This document shows positions 15,554 through 23,435 of a DNA stretch of 32,351 nt, piece after piece. This DNA comes from Flavobacteriaceae bacterium (GTDB lineage Bacteria; Bacteroidota; Bacteroidia; Flavobacteriales; Flavobacteriaceae): assembly GCA_002690085.1 (NCBI GenBank), contig NZDM01000076.1, positions 1 through 32,351 of the forward strand, read 5' to 3'. Position numbers and translations under genes: made by a program. A model generated the notes under the pieces. It saw only the letters and a program-made list of their open reading frames with translations, was not told the DNA's origin and made no database searches. The number at the start of each line of letters is the position of its first letter. Position 1 is the stretch's first letter.

Positions 15554-16483
15554 ATGAGCTCAAGCGCTGTTTTATCTGATAATACTCGCCAACAAGCTGA
15601 TGACAGGCAGGCTGCCATTCTGAAAAACATCCAGAAACTTCAGGAAATGGAAACCAGTCTGTATAACAAACTTGAAGCTGCGTCTGCCGCTAATGAAGGT
15701 ACACCAAAGCAAGATGCAATCGTTAATAAGATTAATGAGTTATCAACCATGCGTATGGCAATGTTCCAGGAATTAGATGGAATGTACAAATCAATGCAAG
15801 GAAGAGTAGCTCAATCTAGAATTGATCTAGTTGATCAACTTACTGTAACAGGCGTTATGGAACAAGAAATGAATAACGCAAAAAAGAATCTTAATCTTAT
15901 CCAAGCAAACAAAGACAATAAAATGAGAATGGTTGAAATTAATACCTACTATGCTTCTAAGTACAGAGCACAATCTGGTCTTATGCAGCTAATTATTTTG
16001 GTATGTATTCCTCTTCTTATTCTTGGAATTGTAGCTAAAAAAGGCTGGATTCCATCTGGTATTTCTAAAGGTCTAATTGGAATTGTTGTAATTGTAGGAG
16101 GTGTTATGATTATCCGTAAAGCAATTAATCTTGCTTCTAGAAGTAACATGAACTACGATGAGTTTAATTGGGCTTGGGATCCAGATGCTAATGATCCTAC
16201 AGTATATGAATACGATAAAGATCAATTGGAAGGAGCAACTGATACAATTGAAGAAGATGCAAACTCATTTGCAGCTAACCTAGGTTTAGGTTGTGTTGGA
16301 TCTAAATGCTGCTCTGATGGAACTAAATATGATGAAGATAAAGGTCAATGTGTCGAAGGATTTGCTAATGGAAGACAAACTGTTTCTTATGTAGAGGTAA
16401 ATCCAGGAGTATGTCCATTTAAGCCGGGAAAAAGTGTTGTAAAACCATTTAGTGACACACAGAGCAATTATGTCCGCGTCTAG
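15554..16483 (+). CDS. Coiled-coil membrane protein with Cys-rich C-terminus
   Basis: A 309-residue protein. The N-terminal 130 residues are helical with coiled-coil character (RQAAILKNIQKLQEMETSLY). Two membrane helices follow, near 142-160 (LMQLIILVCIPLLILGIVA) and 173-191. The C-terminal part is acidic and then has a small Cys cluster (CVGSKCCSDGTKYDEDKGQC) and a conserved-looking tail ending in SNYVRV. The frame is open from 15479 inside the preceding gene, but the ATG at 15554 follows a CTAATATATATACAA element typical of the cluster, so I start there. Likely a virion membrane protein; no known family is recognised. Confidence 0.75.
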   Translation: MSSSAVLSDNTRQQADDRQAAILKNIQKLQEMETSLYNKLEAASAANEGTPKQDAIVNKINELSTMRMAMFQELDGMYKSMQGRVAQSRIDLVDQLTVTGVMEQEMNNAKKNLNLIQANKDNKMRMVEINTYYASKYRAQSGLMQLIILVCIPLLILGIVAKKGWIPSGISKGLIGIVVIVGGVMIIRKAINLASRSNMNYDEFNWAWDPDANDPTVYEYDKDQLEGATDTIEEDANSFAANLGLGCVGSKCCSDGTKYDEDKGQCVEGFANGRQTVSYVEVNPGVCPFKPGKSVVKPFSDTQSNYVRV

Positions 16484-16528
16484 AGTTTTAACAACAGAAT
16501 ATAATTTCTATTTGTAATATAAGCAATT

Positions 16529-17377
16529 ATGTCCTGTTCTCAAGATGAAATTAATAAACAAGTACAAGCAAAAGTGCAAGCTGCTATAGCTGAACAAGTA
16601 AAAAATAGTGACACTGCACAAGCTAATGATCAAATGATGACTGTGATGAGATCTATGACTGGTAAAGATTCAGCAGCTATGCAATCTATGTTTCAAAATG
16701 TATCTTCTATGCTTACTTGTGATTCAGCATGTCAAAAAAGACAAAAAGCTGATGAATTAAGAAATGCTTGGAAAGCGGCAGCTGAAACAGAAAAGAATGC
16801 ACCAACTACAACTGCAGAAGCTGAGAAAAGATATTATGTTTTTACCGAGGGCACACCAGGTTATGAAAAAATGTTGCTTCAGCGCTATACTAAAAAGGCA
16901 GAAAGTGCTAAAGGTGTAGCACAAAAGTCACACAAAGAACTTTTAGATGAGCTTAAAGCACTATTAGCTGACTACAAAGCTGAAACAATGACCTTAACAC
17001 GAATGAAAGAACTTTTACGTGTGCGTCTTGATGAAAATAAAGCATTAAAATTAGCTATTGATCAAGATATTGCAGCAGTTGAAACTAATGATAGAAGAGT
17101 CGTGTATGAAGACTGGGCTAAAGGATGGTTAGGTACAGTAGGAAAATCATTATTATGGCTTTACATTATAGTAGCTGCTGTATATGTTTATAAAAGCCCA
17201 TTTATTAAAGATCAAGGATATAAGACAATAAAAGGCTGGGTAATGGTAGTAGCTTTAATAGCCTATCCTTTCGTTTTAAAATACATATCACTGTTTATTT
17301 GGTATATTTCGGACCAAGCAAATTGGTATTTTGAAAATAAAGCTCCTAGAGATGTATTTACCTCAGATAATATGTAA
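16529..17377 (+). CDS. Coiled-coil protein with two membrane helices
   Basis: A 282-residue protein, the last of the seven-gene cluster. It has an Ala/Gln-rich helical N-terminus, two cysteines in LTCDSACQKRQ near residue 68, and long helices between about 115 and 195 (ELLDELKALLADYKAETM). Two hydrophobic segments follow, near 208-225 (LLWLYIIVAAVYVYK) and 236-258. A charged tail follows the second. The start comes after a TAATATAAGCAATT element. It is convergent with the SMR-like gene, and a shared palindrome lies between them. Structural role inferred. Confidence 0.75.
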   Translation: MSCSQDEINKQVQAKVQAAIAEQVKNSDTAQANDQMMTVMRSMTGKDSAAMQSMFQNVSSMLTCDSACQKRQKADELRNAWKAAAETEKNAPTTTAEAEKRYYVFTEGTPGYEKMLLQRYTKKAESAKGVAQKSHKELLDELKALLADYKAETMTLTRMKELLRVRLDENKALKLAIDQDIAAVETNDRRVVYEDWAKGWLGTVGKSLLWLYIIVAAVYVYKSPFIKDQGYKTIKGWVMVVALIAYPFVLKYISLFIWYISDQANWYFENKAPRDVFTSDNM

Positions 17378-17407
17378 ATAATAGAGTAAAAATACTAGAT
17401 TATTTAC
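17374..17407. terminator. Bidirectional hairpin between convergent genes
   Basis: A perfect 9-bp inverted repeat (GTAAATAAT / ATTATTTAC) covering the stop codons of both convergent genes (16529-17377 and 17404-17727). Confidence 0.65.
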
Positions 17408-17727
17408 AAAAATAGTCCTCCAATTGTAATTAAAATTACTCCCAATACTTGACTCCATGTAATCTTGTCATGAAAATAAAAATAACTTACACCAAGTAAA
17501 CTTATACCACTACCAGCACTCCATAAAGAATTAGCTATATAGATTGGTACTCCTTCGGATAAAACTTCTTTATAGGATATTGCAACTAGTGCGTAAAATA
17601 ATATTCCAACAAAAGTTAACTTATATACATTTTGTTTTACACTATTTTCCAAATATAGTTGTGCAAGTGTTTCAAATAAAATAACCAATATCAAAGTCAT
17701 TAATCCATATTTTGAAAGTTGATACAT
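17404..17727 (-). CDS. SMR-family-like four-helix transporter
   Basis: A 107-residue hydrophobic protein with four predicted membrane helices (about 5-25, 34-52, 60-82, 87-106), the size and topology of small multidrug resistance transporters such as EmrE. E19 in ILFETLAQ aligns with the essential Glu14 of EmrE. W69 in LWSAGSGISLLGV aligns with Trp63 in the family's WSG(V/A)G motif, and the end VLGVILITIGGLFL matches the fourth helix. SMR proteins export cationic compounds or guanidinium in bacteria; related EamA/DMT carriers move other small molecules. The substrate here is unknown. It is the only minus-strand gene beside the envelope cluster, so it is probably an acquired gene. Family assignment is by eye. 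Confidence 0.65.
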   Translation of the reverse strand: MYQLSKYGLMTLILVILFETLAQLYLENSVKQNVYKLTFVGILFYALVAISYKEVLSEGVPIYIANSLWSAGSGISLLGVSYFYFHDKITWSQVLGVILITIGGLFL

Positions 17728-17792
17728 ACTATAATGACGTGAGAATACTTTTTACATTTAAAATATAAGAAAAGATTGATTTGTTATATTAT

Positions 17793-17939
17793 ATGAGTTA
17801 TATTGGTCAAGCTATGTCAATAATTACATTTGCTGTTGCATATCATGGTATTAATAAATGTCCGTATCTTAGTAAAAAAACAAACAATATTATTTGGTAT
17901 TTACACCAAATTGCTAAGAATCCACCTAAAATGGATTAA
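17793..17939 (+). CDS. Short 48-residue protein, unknown
   Basis: A small ORF encoding MSYIGQAMSIITFAVAYHGI, then a polar half with two Lys-rich patches ending NPPKMD. The first 20 residues could form a short membrane helix. Support for a real gene: the ATG directly follows a TTGTTATATTAT element like those before other genes here, and a 13-bp palindrome with one mismatch overlaps its stop, as with other genes in the window. It fills the gap between the SMR-like gene and D5. I recognise no homologue. Confidence 0.5.
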   Translation: MSYIGQAMSIITFAVAYHGINKCPYLSKKTNNIIWYLHQIAKNPPKMD

Positions 17940-17968
17940 TATAGAAAAATGTTATTTCTACATTAATC
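17934..17968. terminator. Bidirectional hairpin between the 48-residue ORF and D5
   Basis: GATTAAT pairs with ATTAATC, one mismatch, then TAGAAA with TTTCTA around a 7-nt loop. It overlaps the stop of the small ORF and lies just past the D5 stop. Confidence 0.6.
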
Positions 17969-17977
17969 AATTTTTAT

Positions 17978-20761
17978 TTAGTTAAACTCATCTTCATCTT
18001 CATCATAAATCAATTTTACATTATGCCACCCATTCTTATATCTTCCAAAGCGACGATCCATATACTCGTACAATTCGCGAGACTTTGGAACATTTCTTCC
18101 ATAATTGGTCTGATACCATTCTCGAAATGTATGCATAATCTCTTGCTTTTTAATCTTGTCTCCATCTGACTGAGTGATTTTCTCCCTGGCAAACTCTGCA
18201 AGATAATCTTGACCTTCGCGATATTCATTACTACTTGAAAGCACAACAGGACAATCCTTTACATTGCCTTGAGTTTCAAAAGCACGTCCAACAAGCATTG
18301 CTGCAAATACAGGTGCCCATTCATCAAAGTTCTCGTCTAGCTTTTTATCAAGTGGAAACTGATAAGGAAACTGGTCTTTTGGGAAGTGAAACTCATCTTC
18401 ATAAGGCTTTTCCAAGAACTTAGACTCGAAGTCACAAACACGAATACGACGCCAAGTACCATCATCATTGCTTTTAATATCAAACAGTACATTTGTAGTT
18501 ACAACAAGTTTGAACTGTGGAATGAAAGTAATAGTATCCTTAAATAGCGCACGACCCTGAATAGGATCTCCACCAGTAATCTCTTTCATAATACCTTCAT
18601 TAATCTTATCTCCTTTGGAAGGCTCTTGCATTACTGCATATCTGGTACCCATCAGTTGTACAATCTCAGATGAAGTGCTACCTATGCTAGCTCTTTTCTG
18701 TGTAATAAGTGTACTTGGTACTGTTCCCTTGTAATCTCCTAGTACTTTGCTCATAAGATCAACCAGGCAAGACTTACCATTACGACCCGACCCAGTGTAG
18801 ATGTTGAATGTCTGATTATCCAATGTTCCTATTAGAACTGATGCAAGATGATCAAACATGTAACGACGCAACTCTTTATTTGGAAACAATTCATCAAGGA
18901 ACTTATTAATATTAGCTTGAATTGAATCGTGATAGCTATTTAGTTTAATATATTCAATATTAGTGCACTTCGATAGATAATCATCTGGTTGACCAGGGCG
19001 GAAAGTTTTTTGCTTGAAATCAACAACTCCATTACTGAAACACAATAGATATGGGTTCTCATCAAGTTTAGTAAAGAAGTCTTTATCATAGAATAACTCT
19101 CTTGCCTCACGCATGATGTTATTTTTCCAAACTGTCTTTTTAAGATCAACAGCAATTGATGCAAGAGTTGACGTCTTTTTGCGCATAGCTTCATATTGAC
19201 CGTCAGATTGTTCCATTGTCTGCATAAGTGTAGTGAGATTATGAATCCGTGTCAAATATTCATGATGCATTTCTTTTGAAATACACAATCGAAGTGTGGT
19301 ACCAGAATCAATCTCAAACCACCGATGATTTTTATATTCATACCAGCAATTGTTTTTGATACTCACACATACAAATCGATCTTTAAAGATATTAAATAGC
19401 ACCGAGGCAAGATCAAACTCAGTCTTGTCAATTACAGTTTGATCAATGAAGTAATCTATTGTAGACTTTCTAATTTCCTCATATTTTTCAAAGTTATCAC
19501 GTTTACACCAATACATAATAGAACGATGAGATAGACCATCTGGATTATGACAATCAAATTGCTTCCATAGATCATACATATCTTGAACGCTATTTTTCCA
19601 ATCGAACTTACCATTGGCTCCTCTTAGAGTATTTCTACAACCATCTTGACTAGAGAGTTTTAGCCAGGTAACAAACATTTTTGGACTCGTATTAGCAAGA
19701 GCCCAACCGACACGAATCCATTTGTTATAACTTCCAGGTCCATAGTATTCTGAAGGAAGTGCTAGTGTAAACTCATGAGTTTCGCGAAGTCTGTAATCAA
19801 CAGCACTAGTCTGATCAGTAAGACAAGTAATTACATCATCCAGCATCTCTTCATTTTTAATTCTATCAAAACGACCTGTGTTCAAAATTACTTGTGCTGT
19901 AGCATTATCTTTTGAACCAGAAGCTGCTTTTTTACGCCCGCGCCTATCCAAGCCACTCGCTTCTTGTTCAAATGCTGCCTTATGTTCGTCTTTAATTTTA
20001 CTCCCTGGATGACCTGTATATCTAGCACTAAGTTGTGAGATAAATCGGTTTGTATCAAATAGACCATCTTCTTCACTTGGGTGACCCCATTCACCGCTAT
20101 TGTAAATACTAGTGTAGTGAGTACTAATCAAATACGCCTCGTGTCCAGGTTTTCTTGATCCATACAACTGCCAATTAACGTGACCCTTGGCTACACCCTC
20201 ATCAACTACTTGATCCCATGTATTAGTAATAGGAAGATCATCCCATATACTGGAAATCTCTCCTACCATATCATTACGAATCATAACTTGCACAGCTTTA
20301 TGAACCTGTAATCCAAAGACAATATGAATACCATCCTTTGTTTTATCATTTAATTTGTTTACGTTTTTCTTTTCAAGTACAAAGATATTCATGACTGTAT
20401 TATTTTCTACATCCAAGTAAGCACTTAGCTTATCAAGATAAAGAGATACCAAATCAAGAATGTAATCTTTGTCATGTTTACGTTCCGATACATCAGTTCC
20501 GTACTGCAGATCTATATCTACAAGCATGGGACCATTTTCAAGAAGTTGTTTTTCTGTTAGATATTCAAAATTGCCTTCTTTAAAGACGTGATTGAAATAC
20601 AATTGAAGGAACTGTTCATTATCTGAATCAGGAATGTGATAATTTCCCCCATATATTTTAAGCTCACGATCCCCTATACGTGTGTGAGTGCTTGGCCGAC
20701 CATTTCCAGCAGGCCGAGATCTAATAAAGGATTCAAACACGGAAGACTTTTGGTTCGACAT
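17978..20761 (-). CDS. D5-like primase-helicase
   Basis: A 927-residue replication protein. The N-terminal half is an archaeo-eukaryotic primase-like domain: the catalytic Asp pair lies in MLVDIDLQYG (D82, D84) and the His motif in DGIHIVFG (about H146). A PriCT-like region follows (about 325-400, SYNKWIRVGWALAN). The C-terminal half is an SF3 AAA+ helicase with Walker A GSGRNGKS near 657, then GTRYAVMQEP (Walker B), and LVVTTNVLFDI (motif C). Poxvirus D5 and Mimivirus homologues are the hexameric primase-helicases needed for genome replication. The frame extends to an ATG at 20785, but that is only 11 nt from the early box; the ATG at 20761 gives MSNQKSSVFES and the 35-nt spacing seen for other early genes. 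Confidence 0.93.
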   Translation of the reverse strand: MSNQKSSVFESFIRSRPAGNGRPSTHTRIGDRELKIYGGNYHIPDSDNEQFLQLYFNHVFKEGNFEYLTEKQLLENGPMLVDIDLQYGTDVSERKHDKDYILDLVSLYLDKLSAYLDVENNTVMNIFVLEKKNVNKLNDKTKDGIHIVFGLQVHKAVQVMIRNDMVGEISSIWDDLPITNTWDQVVDEGVAKGHVNWQLYGSRKPGHEAYLISTHYTSIYNSGEWGHPSEEDGLFDTNRFISQLSARYTGHPGSKIKDEHKAAFEQEASGLDRRGRKKAASGSKDNATAQVILNTGRFDRIKNEEMLDDVITCLTDQTSAVDYRLRETHEFTLALPSEYYGPGSYNKWIRVGWALANTSPKMFVTWLKLSSQDGCRNTLRGANGKFDWKNSVQDMYDLWKQFDCHNPDGLSHRSIMYWCKRDNFEKYEEIRKSTIDYFIDQTVIDKTEFDLASVLFNIFKDRFVCVSIKNNCWYEYKNHRWFEIDSGTTLRLCISKEMHHEYLTRIHNLTTLMQTMEQSDGQYEAMRKKTSTLASIAVDLKKTVWKNNIMREARELFYDKDFFTKLDENPYLLCFSNGVVDFKQKTFRPGQPDDYLSKCTNIEYIKLNSYHDSIQANINKFLDELFPNKELRRYMFDHLASVLIGTLDNQTFNIYTGSGRNGKSCLVDLMSKVLGDYKGTVPSTLITQKRASIGSTSSEIVQLMGTRYAVMQEPSKGDKINEGIMKEITGGDPIQGRALFKDTITFIPQFKLVVTTNVLFDIKSNDDGTWRRIRVCDFESKFLEKPYEDEFHFPKDQFPYQFPLDKKLDENFDEWAPVFAAMLVGRAFETQGNVKDCPVVLSSSNEYREGQDYLAEFAREKITQSDGDKIKKQEIMHTFREWYQTNYGRNVPKSRELYEYMDRRFGRYKNGWHNVKLIYDEDEDEFN

Positions 20762-20796
20762 TATTGGTTGATATAATAAACCCACATAATTTTATC

Positions 20797-20804
20797 TCAA
20801 TTTT
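20797..20804 (-). promoter_or_regulatory. Early promoter box AAAATTGA for D5
   Basis: An exact octamer on the minus strand, 35 nt before the chosen ATG at 20761. It lies in the 57-nt divergent gap shared with the E2 gene. Confidence 0.8.
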
Positions 20805-20818
20805 CCGACATATCATAT

Positions 20819-21613
20819 ATGGGCTCAGATAAACATTCCTTGAAACTCGATATAAAACCAACTAAACATATTCATAGAGAGATTATGGCTACAATATCCC
20901 AAGATACTGCCAAAAGACTGATAAAAGACATACGAGCAATAACCAAAGATGCCCCAAAAGGTATTTTTTATGCACATGATGAAACCAATATTCTAGCTGG
21001 AAAAGCGCTGATTATTGGTCCTCCAGATACACCATATGAAGGTGGCTATTATTTTTTTAAGTTCGCATTTCCGAGTAATTATCCACATGCTCCACCAAAG
21101 GTAACTTATTGCACCAATGATGGAAAAACAAGAATGCATCCTAATTTGTATAAAAACGGCAAGGTTTGTTTATCACTTTTAAATACTTGGAATGGAGACG
21201 CTTGGACTGGATGTAACACTATAACAAGTATTCTACTAGTAATTAGAAGTATTATGACAAAAGAACCATTGGTACATGAACCTGGTCTGGATAGTAGACA
21301 TAGAGACTTCTACAAATATCAAGAAATTGTCCGATTTAAAAATATTGAACTTGCTACAATAGGTGTTTTTAAAAGTAATTATTATGAAAATGAGTTTGGT
21401 GATTTATTTGAAATTGCAAAGGATAATTTTCTTGAAAATCTAGAGAATAAAAAGGAGATTTTGGATAGATCAATAAAAGAATGGAAAGAAAGCAAAATTG
21501 AGCCTGGTGCTAATAAAGTTGTTTATACATCAATTTATGGCATGGGAATAGAAATAAATTACGAACCTTTATCTGATCAACTTCTAGAAATGGCAGGTAA
21601 ACTAACTCAATAA
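20819..21613 (+). CDS. Ubiquitin-conjugating enzyme E2 (UBE2Z-like)
   Basis: A 264-residue protein with a complete UBC fold at about residues 20-185. The HPN motif is at H107-P108-N109, and the catalytic cysteine is C117 in NGKVCLSLLNTWNG, followed by a Trp-rich DAWTGCNTITSILLVI and EPLVHEPG. The GKVCLSxLxTWxGxAW pattern and the MTKEPLVHEPG end resemble UBE2Z-type E2s more than the small UbcH5 type. A C-terminal ~75-residue extension follows. Viral E2s are known in African swine fever virus and in Mimivirus relatives and may modify host or virion proteins. The start at 20819 follows a TATCATATATG element; an internal ATG at 20885 would also keep the whole UBC core. It is divergent from D5. 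Confidence 0.9.
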   Translation: MGSDKHSLKLDIKPTKHIHREIMATISQDTAKRLIKDIRAITKDAPKGIFYAHDETNILAGKALIIGPPDTPYEGGYYFFKFAFPSNYPHAPPKVTYCTNDGKTRMHPNLYKNGKVCLSLLNTWNGDAWTGCNTITSILLVIRSIMTKEPLVHEPGLDSRHRDFYKYQEIVRFKNIELATIGVFKSNYYENEFGDLFEIAKDNFLENLENKKEILDRSIKEWKESKIEPGANKVVYTSIYGMGIEINYEPLSDQLLEMAGKLTQ

Positions 21614-21627
21614 AGTAATTACTCTTA

Positions 21628-21635
21628 AAAATTGA
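21628..21635 (+). promoter_or_regulatory. Early promoter box AAAATTGA for RPB9
   Basis: An exact octamer ending 39 nt before the ATG at 21675. Confidence 0.8.
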
Positions 21636-21674
21636 AGCAAGTTAAAAACAATATACTTGTATTATATACACAAG

Positions 21675-22046
21675 ATGCACTTCTGCGTAAAATGCAACAA
21701 CATGTATTATTTGAAAGTAACGGCAGATGACTCAAATAAACTTATATATTACTGCCGACACTGTGGTCATGAATCAGGTGATGTAAATGAAACTGATGTT
21801 TGTGTACTTAAGACGCAGGTAAAAAGAAGCGAAGAAAAGTATACACATGTAATTAATGAGTATACAAAGAGTGATCCAACCCTACCAAGAATCAAAACAA
21901 TCAAATGTCCCAATCAAGAATGTCCTGCTGTTAAGGGTGAAGCTGAAAATGAAGTTATGTTTGTCAGATATGATGATACAAACATCAAATATATTTACAT
22001 GTGTGCTAACTGCGATACTACATGGAAAACAAGCGAACAACAATAA
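21675..22046 (+). CDS. RPB9: RNA polymerase subunit RPB9
   Basis: A 123-residue protein with two zinc ribbons. The N-terminal ribbon is FCVKCNNMYY, then YYCRHCGHES. A linker has SDPTLPRIKTIKCPN, the hallmark DPTLPR of RPB9. The C-terminal ribbon uses a C-x4-C pair (CPNQEC), then MCANC. The C-terminal ribbon lacks the Asp-Glu pair that TFIIS uses for cleavage, so this is RPB9 rather than TFIIS; a separate TFIIS gene is at 23436. RPB9 affects start-site choice, elongation and proofreading. The ATG at 21675 is used because the frame upstream has only a TTG and because the early-box spacing fits. RPB6 follows 50 nt downstream. Confidence 0.93.
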   Translation: MHFCVKCNNMYYLKVTADDSNKLIYYCRHCGHESGDVNETDVCVLKTQVKRSEEKYTHVINEYTKSDPTLPRIKTIKCPNQECPAVKGEAENEVMFVRYDDTNIKYIYMCANCDTTWKTSEQQ

Positions 22047-22050
22047 TAAG

Positions 22051-22058
22051 AAAATTGA
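22051..22058 (+). promoter_or_regulatory. Early promoter box AAAATTGA for RPB6
   Basis: An exact octamer ending 38 nt before the RPB6 ATG and 4 nt after the RPB9 stop. Confidence 0.8.
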
Positions 22059-22096
22059 AGTACACAATTTAAATATATTCTTTTTTATATATTACC

Positions 22097-22861
22097 ATGA
22101 GTGACCCAGAAGATGAAACTGCAAGCTATAACAGCGAACAATCTGAAGATTACTTCAGTGATGACCAAACTTATGATCAAGGTGGCGGTTATCCAACATT
22201 TGGTGGTGATTCAGATAGTGAAGACGGCAATGAAACTGTAAAACCTAAAATTAATATTGGTGCTGAAATCAATGATTCTATCCTTGATGATGAAATGGAC
22301 TTTGGTGGGGAAGATGATGAAGAAGAGAACGAAGAAGAGGACGAAGAAGAGGACTTTGATTCATCAGATGATGAAAGTCCTGAAATAGAAACTACACCCG
22401 TTGAAAATCAAATCTTGGATCAACAGCCATTAGATACTGAAGATGAAGATACAAGTGATGAGGAAGACGAAGAGGATGAAGATTATCTTAAGAAGTTTGA
22501 TAGAGAGGTTATAGCAAACTATGTGGATGTTTATCATCCTGAATCTCGAATGCATAACTATGATGAGGTAAGAAGTTTATCAGCTGTTGTTAGAGGAGCT
22601 AATGGTGAAATTATTGATGATCTTCACAAAACATTGCCATTTATGACAAAGTTTGAAAAAGCACGTATTCTTGGTATTCGAGCAAAACAATTAAATGAAG
22701 GTGCACAACCATTTGTAAAGGTACCACCAAATATTGTTACAGGCTACACTATTGCTCAAATGGAGCTTGAAAATAAAAAGATTCCGTTCATCATTCGTCG
22801 TCCTATTCCAGGAGGAGGAAGTGAATATTGGAAAACTACCGATCTTGAACTTATAATTTAA
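22097..22861 (+). CDS. RPB6: RNA polymerase subunit RPB6 with long acidic N-terminus
   Basis: A 254-residue protein. The C-terminal ~75 residues are a clear RPB6/omega domain: FMTKFEKARILGIRAKQLNEG, then TIAQMELENKKIPFIIRRPI and the closing SEYWKTTDLELII. RPB6 clamps the C-terminal part of RPB1 and is shared by all eukaryotic polymerases. Before it lies an unusually long low-complexity acidic tract (about residues 60-135, runs of Asp and Glu) preceded by a Gly/Ser/Asp-rich start. Yeast RPB6 also has an acidic N-terminus but is only 155 residues long. The tract may bind basic partners; this is inference. An early box and a strong 3' palindrome flank the gene. Confidence 0.93.
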   Translation: MSDPEDETASYNSEQSEDYFSDDQTYDQGGGYPTFGGDSDSEDGNETVKPKINIGAEINDSILDDEMDFGGEDDEEENEEEDEEEDFDSSDDESPEIETTPVENQILDQQPLDTEDEDTSDEEDEEDEDYLKKFDREVIANYVDVYHPESRMHNYDEVRSLSAVVRGANGEIIDDLHKTLPFMTKFEKARILGIRAKQLNEGAQPFVKVPPNIVTGYTIAQMELENKKIPFIIRRPIPGGGSEYWKTTDLELII

Positions 22862-22892
22862 ATAATTATCGTATCAATATACCATAATTATT
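22861..22892. terminator. 3' hairpin of RPB6
   Basis: A 9-bp inverted repeat (AATAATTAT / ATAATTATT) enclosing a second nested 4-bp stem (GTAT / ATAC). It starts at the last base of the stop codon. The remaining ~100 nt up to the convergent gene at 22996 show nothing clear. Confidence 0.65.
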
Positions 22893-22995
22893 ACACATCA
22901 AATTAACACTAAGATCAATACAAAAATAAACATCTTAAAGCTGTATTTTTTTATCATACATATTATCTAGAGATTATTAATTACAGATTTTATTA

Positions 22996-23391
22996 TTATT
23001 GTCCTACATATTGTTTCCACCTTATACTTGCTTCTTTTTCAAATATTCCTCCTGGCTTATAAATATTATCAATTGAGTTTCGGTATATTCTGAAAAGTAT
23101 TCCAAGGGTTTTAATAATTGATTTAATTTTTTTTATTGCCTTTTTTCGACGTTGTAAATATTTATTAACTATACCGATATATTTTTCACAACCATACACT
23201 AACCAAGCTGCATAACTGCAGGATAAACTATCATCTTTAAACATTAAATTAACTACATATGCCTTGACTTTATTTCTATCGGTCCGATAAACATTACGAT
23301 ATTGATAATCACTAATATTCAAATGTAAAAGAACATCTTCAGCTCCTGAATTAGGATTACCAAATGGCAAATAAGAAAGTTGTTCCATCAT
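22996..23391 (-). CDS. Unknown 131-residue protein
   Basis: A protein of 131 residues starting MMEQLSYLPFGNPNSGAEDV. The middle is mixed (YRNVYRTDRNKVKAYVVNL) and the second half is a basic helical stretch (QRRKKAIKKIKSIIKTLG). There is no membrane helix, zinc motif or known catalytic motif. It lies 44 nt downstream of TFIIS on the same strand and has no early box of its own; the TFIIS 3' palindrome is just upstream of its ATG. It could be co-transcribed or driven by a weak promoter. I do not recognise it. Confidence 0.6.
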   Translation of the reverse strand: MMEQLSYLPFGNPNSGAEDVLLHLNISDYQYRNVYRTDRNKVKAYVVNLMFKDDSLSCSYAAWLVYGCEKYIGIVNKYLQRRKKAIKKIKSIIKTLGILFRIYRNSIDNIYKPGGIFEKEASIRWKQYVGQ

Positions 23392-23415
23392 TTTTTATTG
23401 ATGTAACAATAAAAA
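23392..23415. terminator. 3' hairpin of TFIIS
   Basis: A perfect 9-bp inverted repeat (TTTTTATTG / CAATAAAAA) with a 6-nt loop. It lies between the TFIIS stop and the ATG of the next minus-strand gene. Confidence 0.65.
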
Positions 23416-23435
23416 TAAACGATTCATTTTTTTGA

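Noticed and set aside
17967..17974. AAAATTGA copy on the minus strand downstream of D5
   Set aside because: The next minus-strand start (17727) is 240 nt away, and the copy overlaps the end of the terminator palindrome, so it is probably not a promoter.
21493..21500. AAAATTGA copy inside the E2 gene
   Set aside because: It is within coding sequence and no ATG lies at the 35-40 nt spacing; a chance match.
21675..22046. Second TFIIS rather than RPB9
   Set aside because: The second zinc ribbon lacks the Asp-Glu cleavage pair, while the SDPTLPR linker is typical of RPB9.
22893..22995. Possible small RNA or gene in the gap after RPB6
   Set aside because: The sequence is AT-rich with no ORF of note, no tRNA-like fold and no promoter box.
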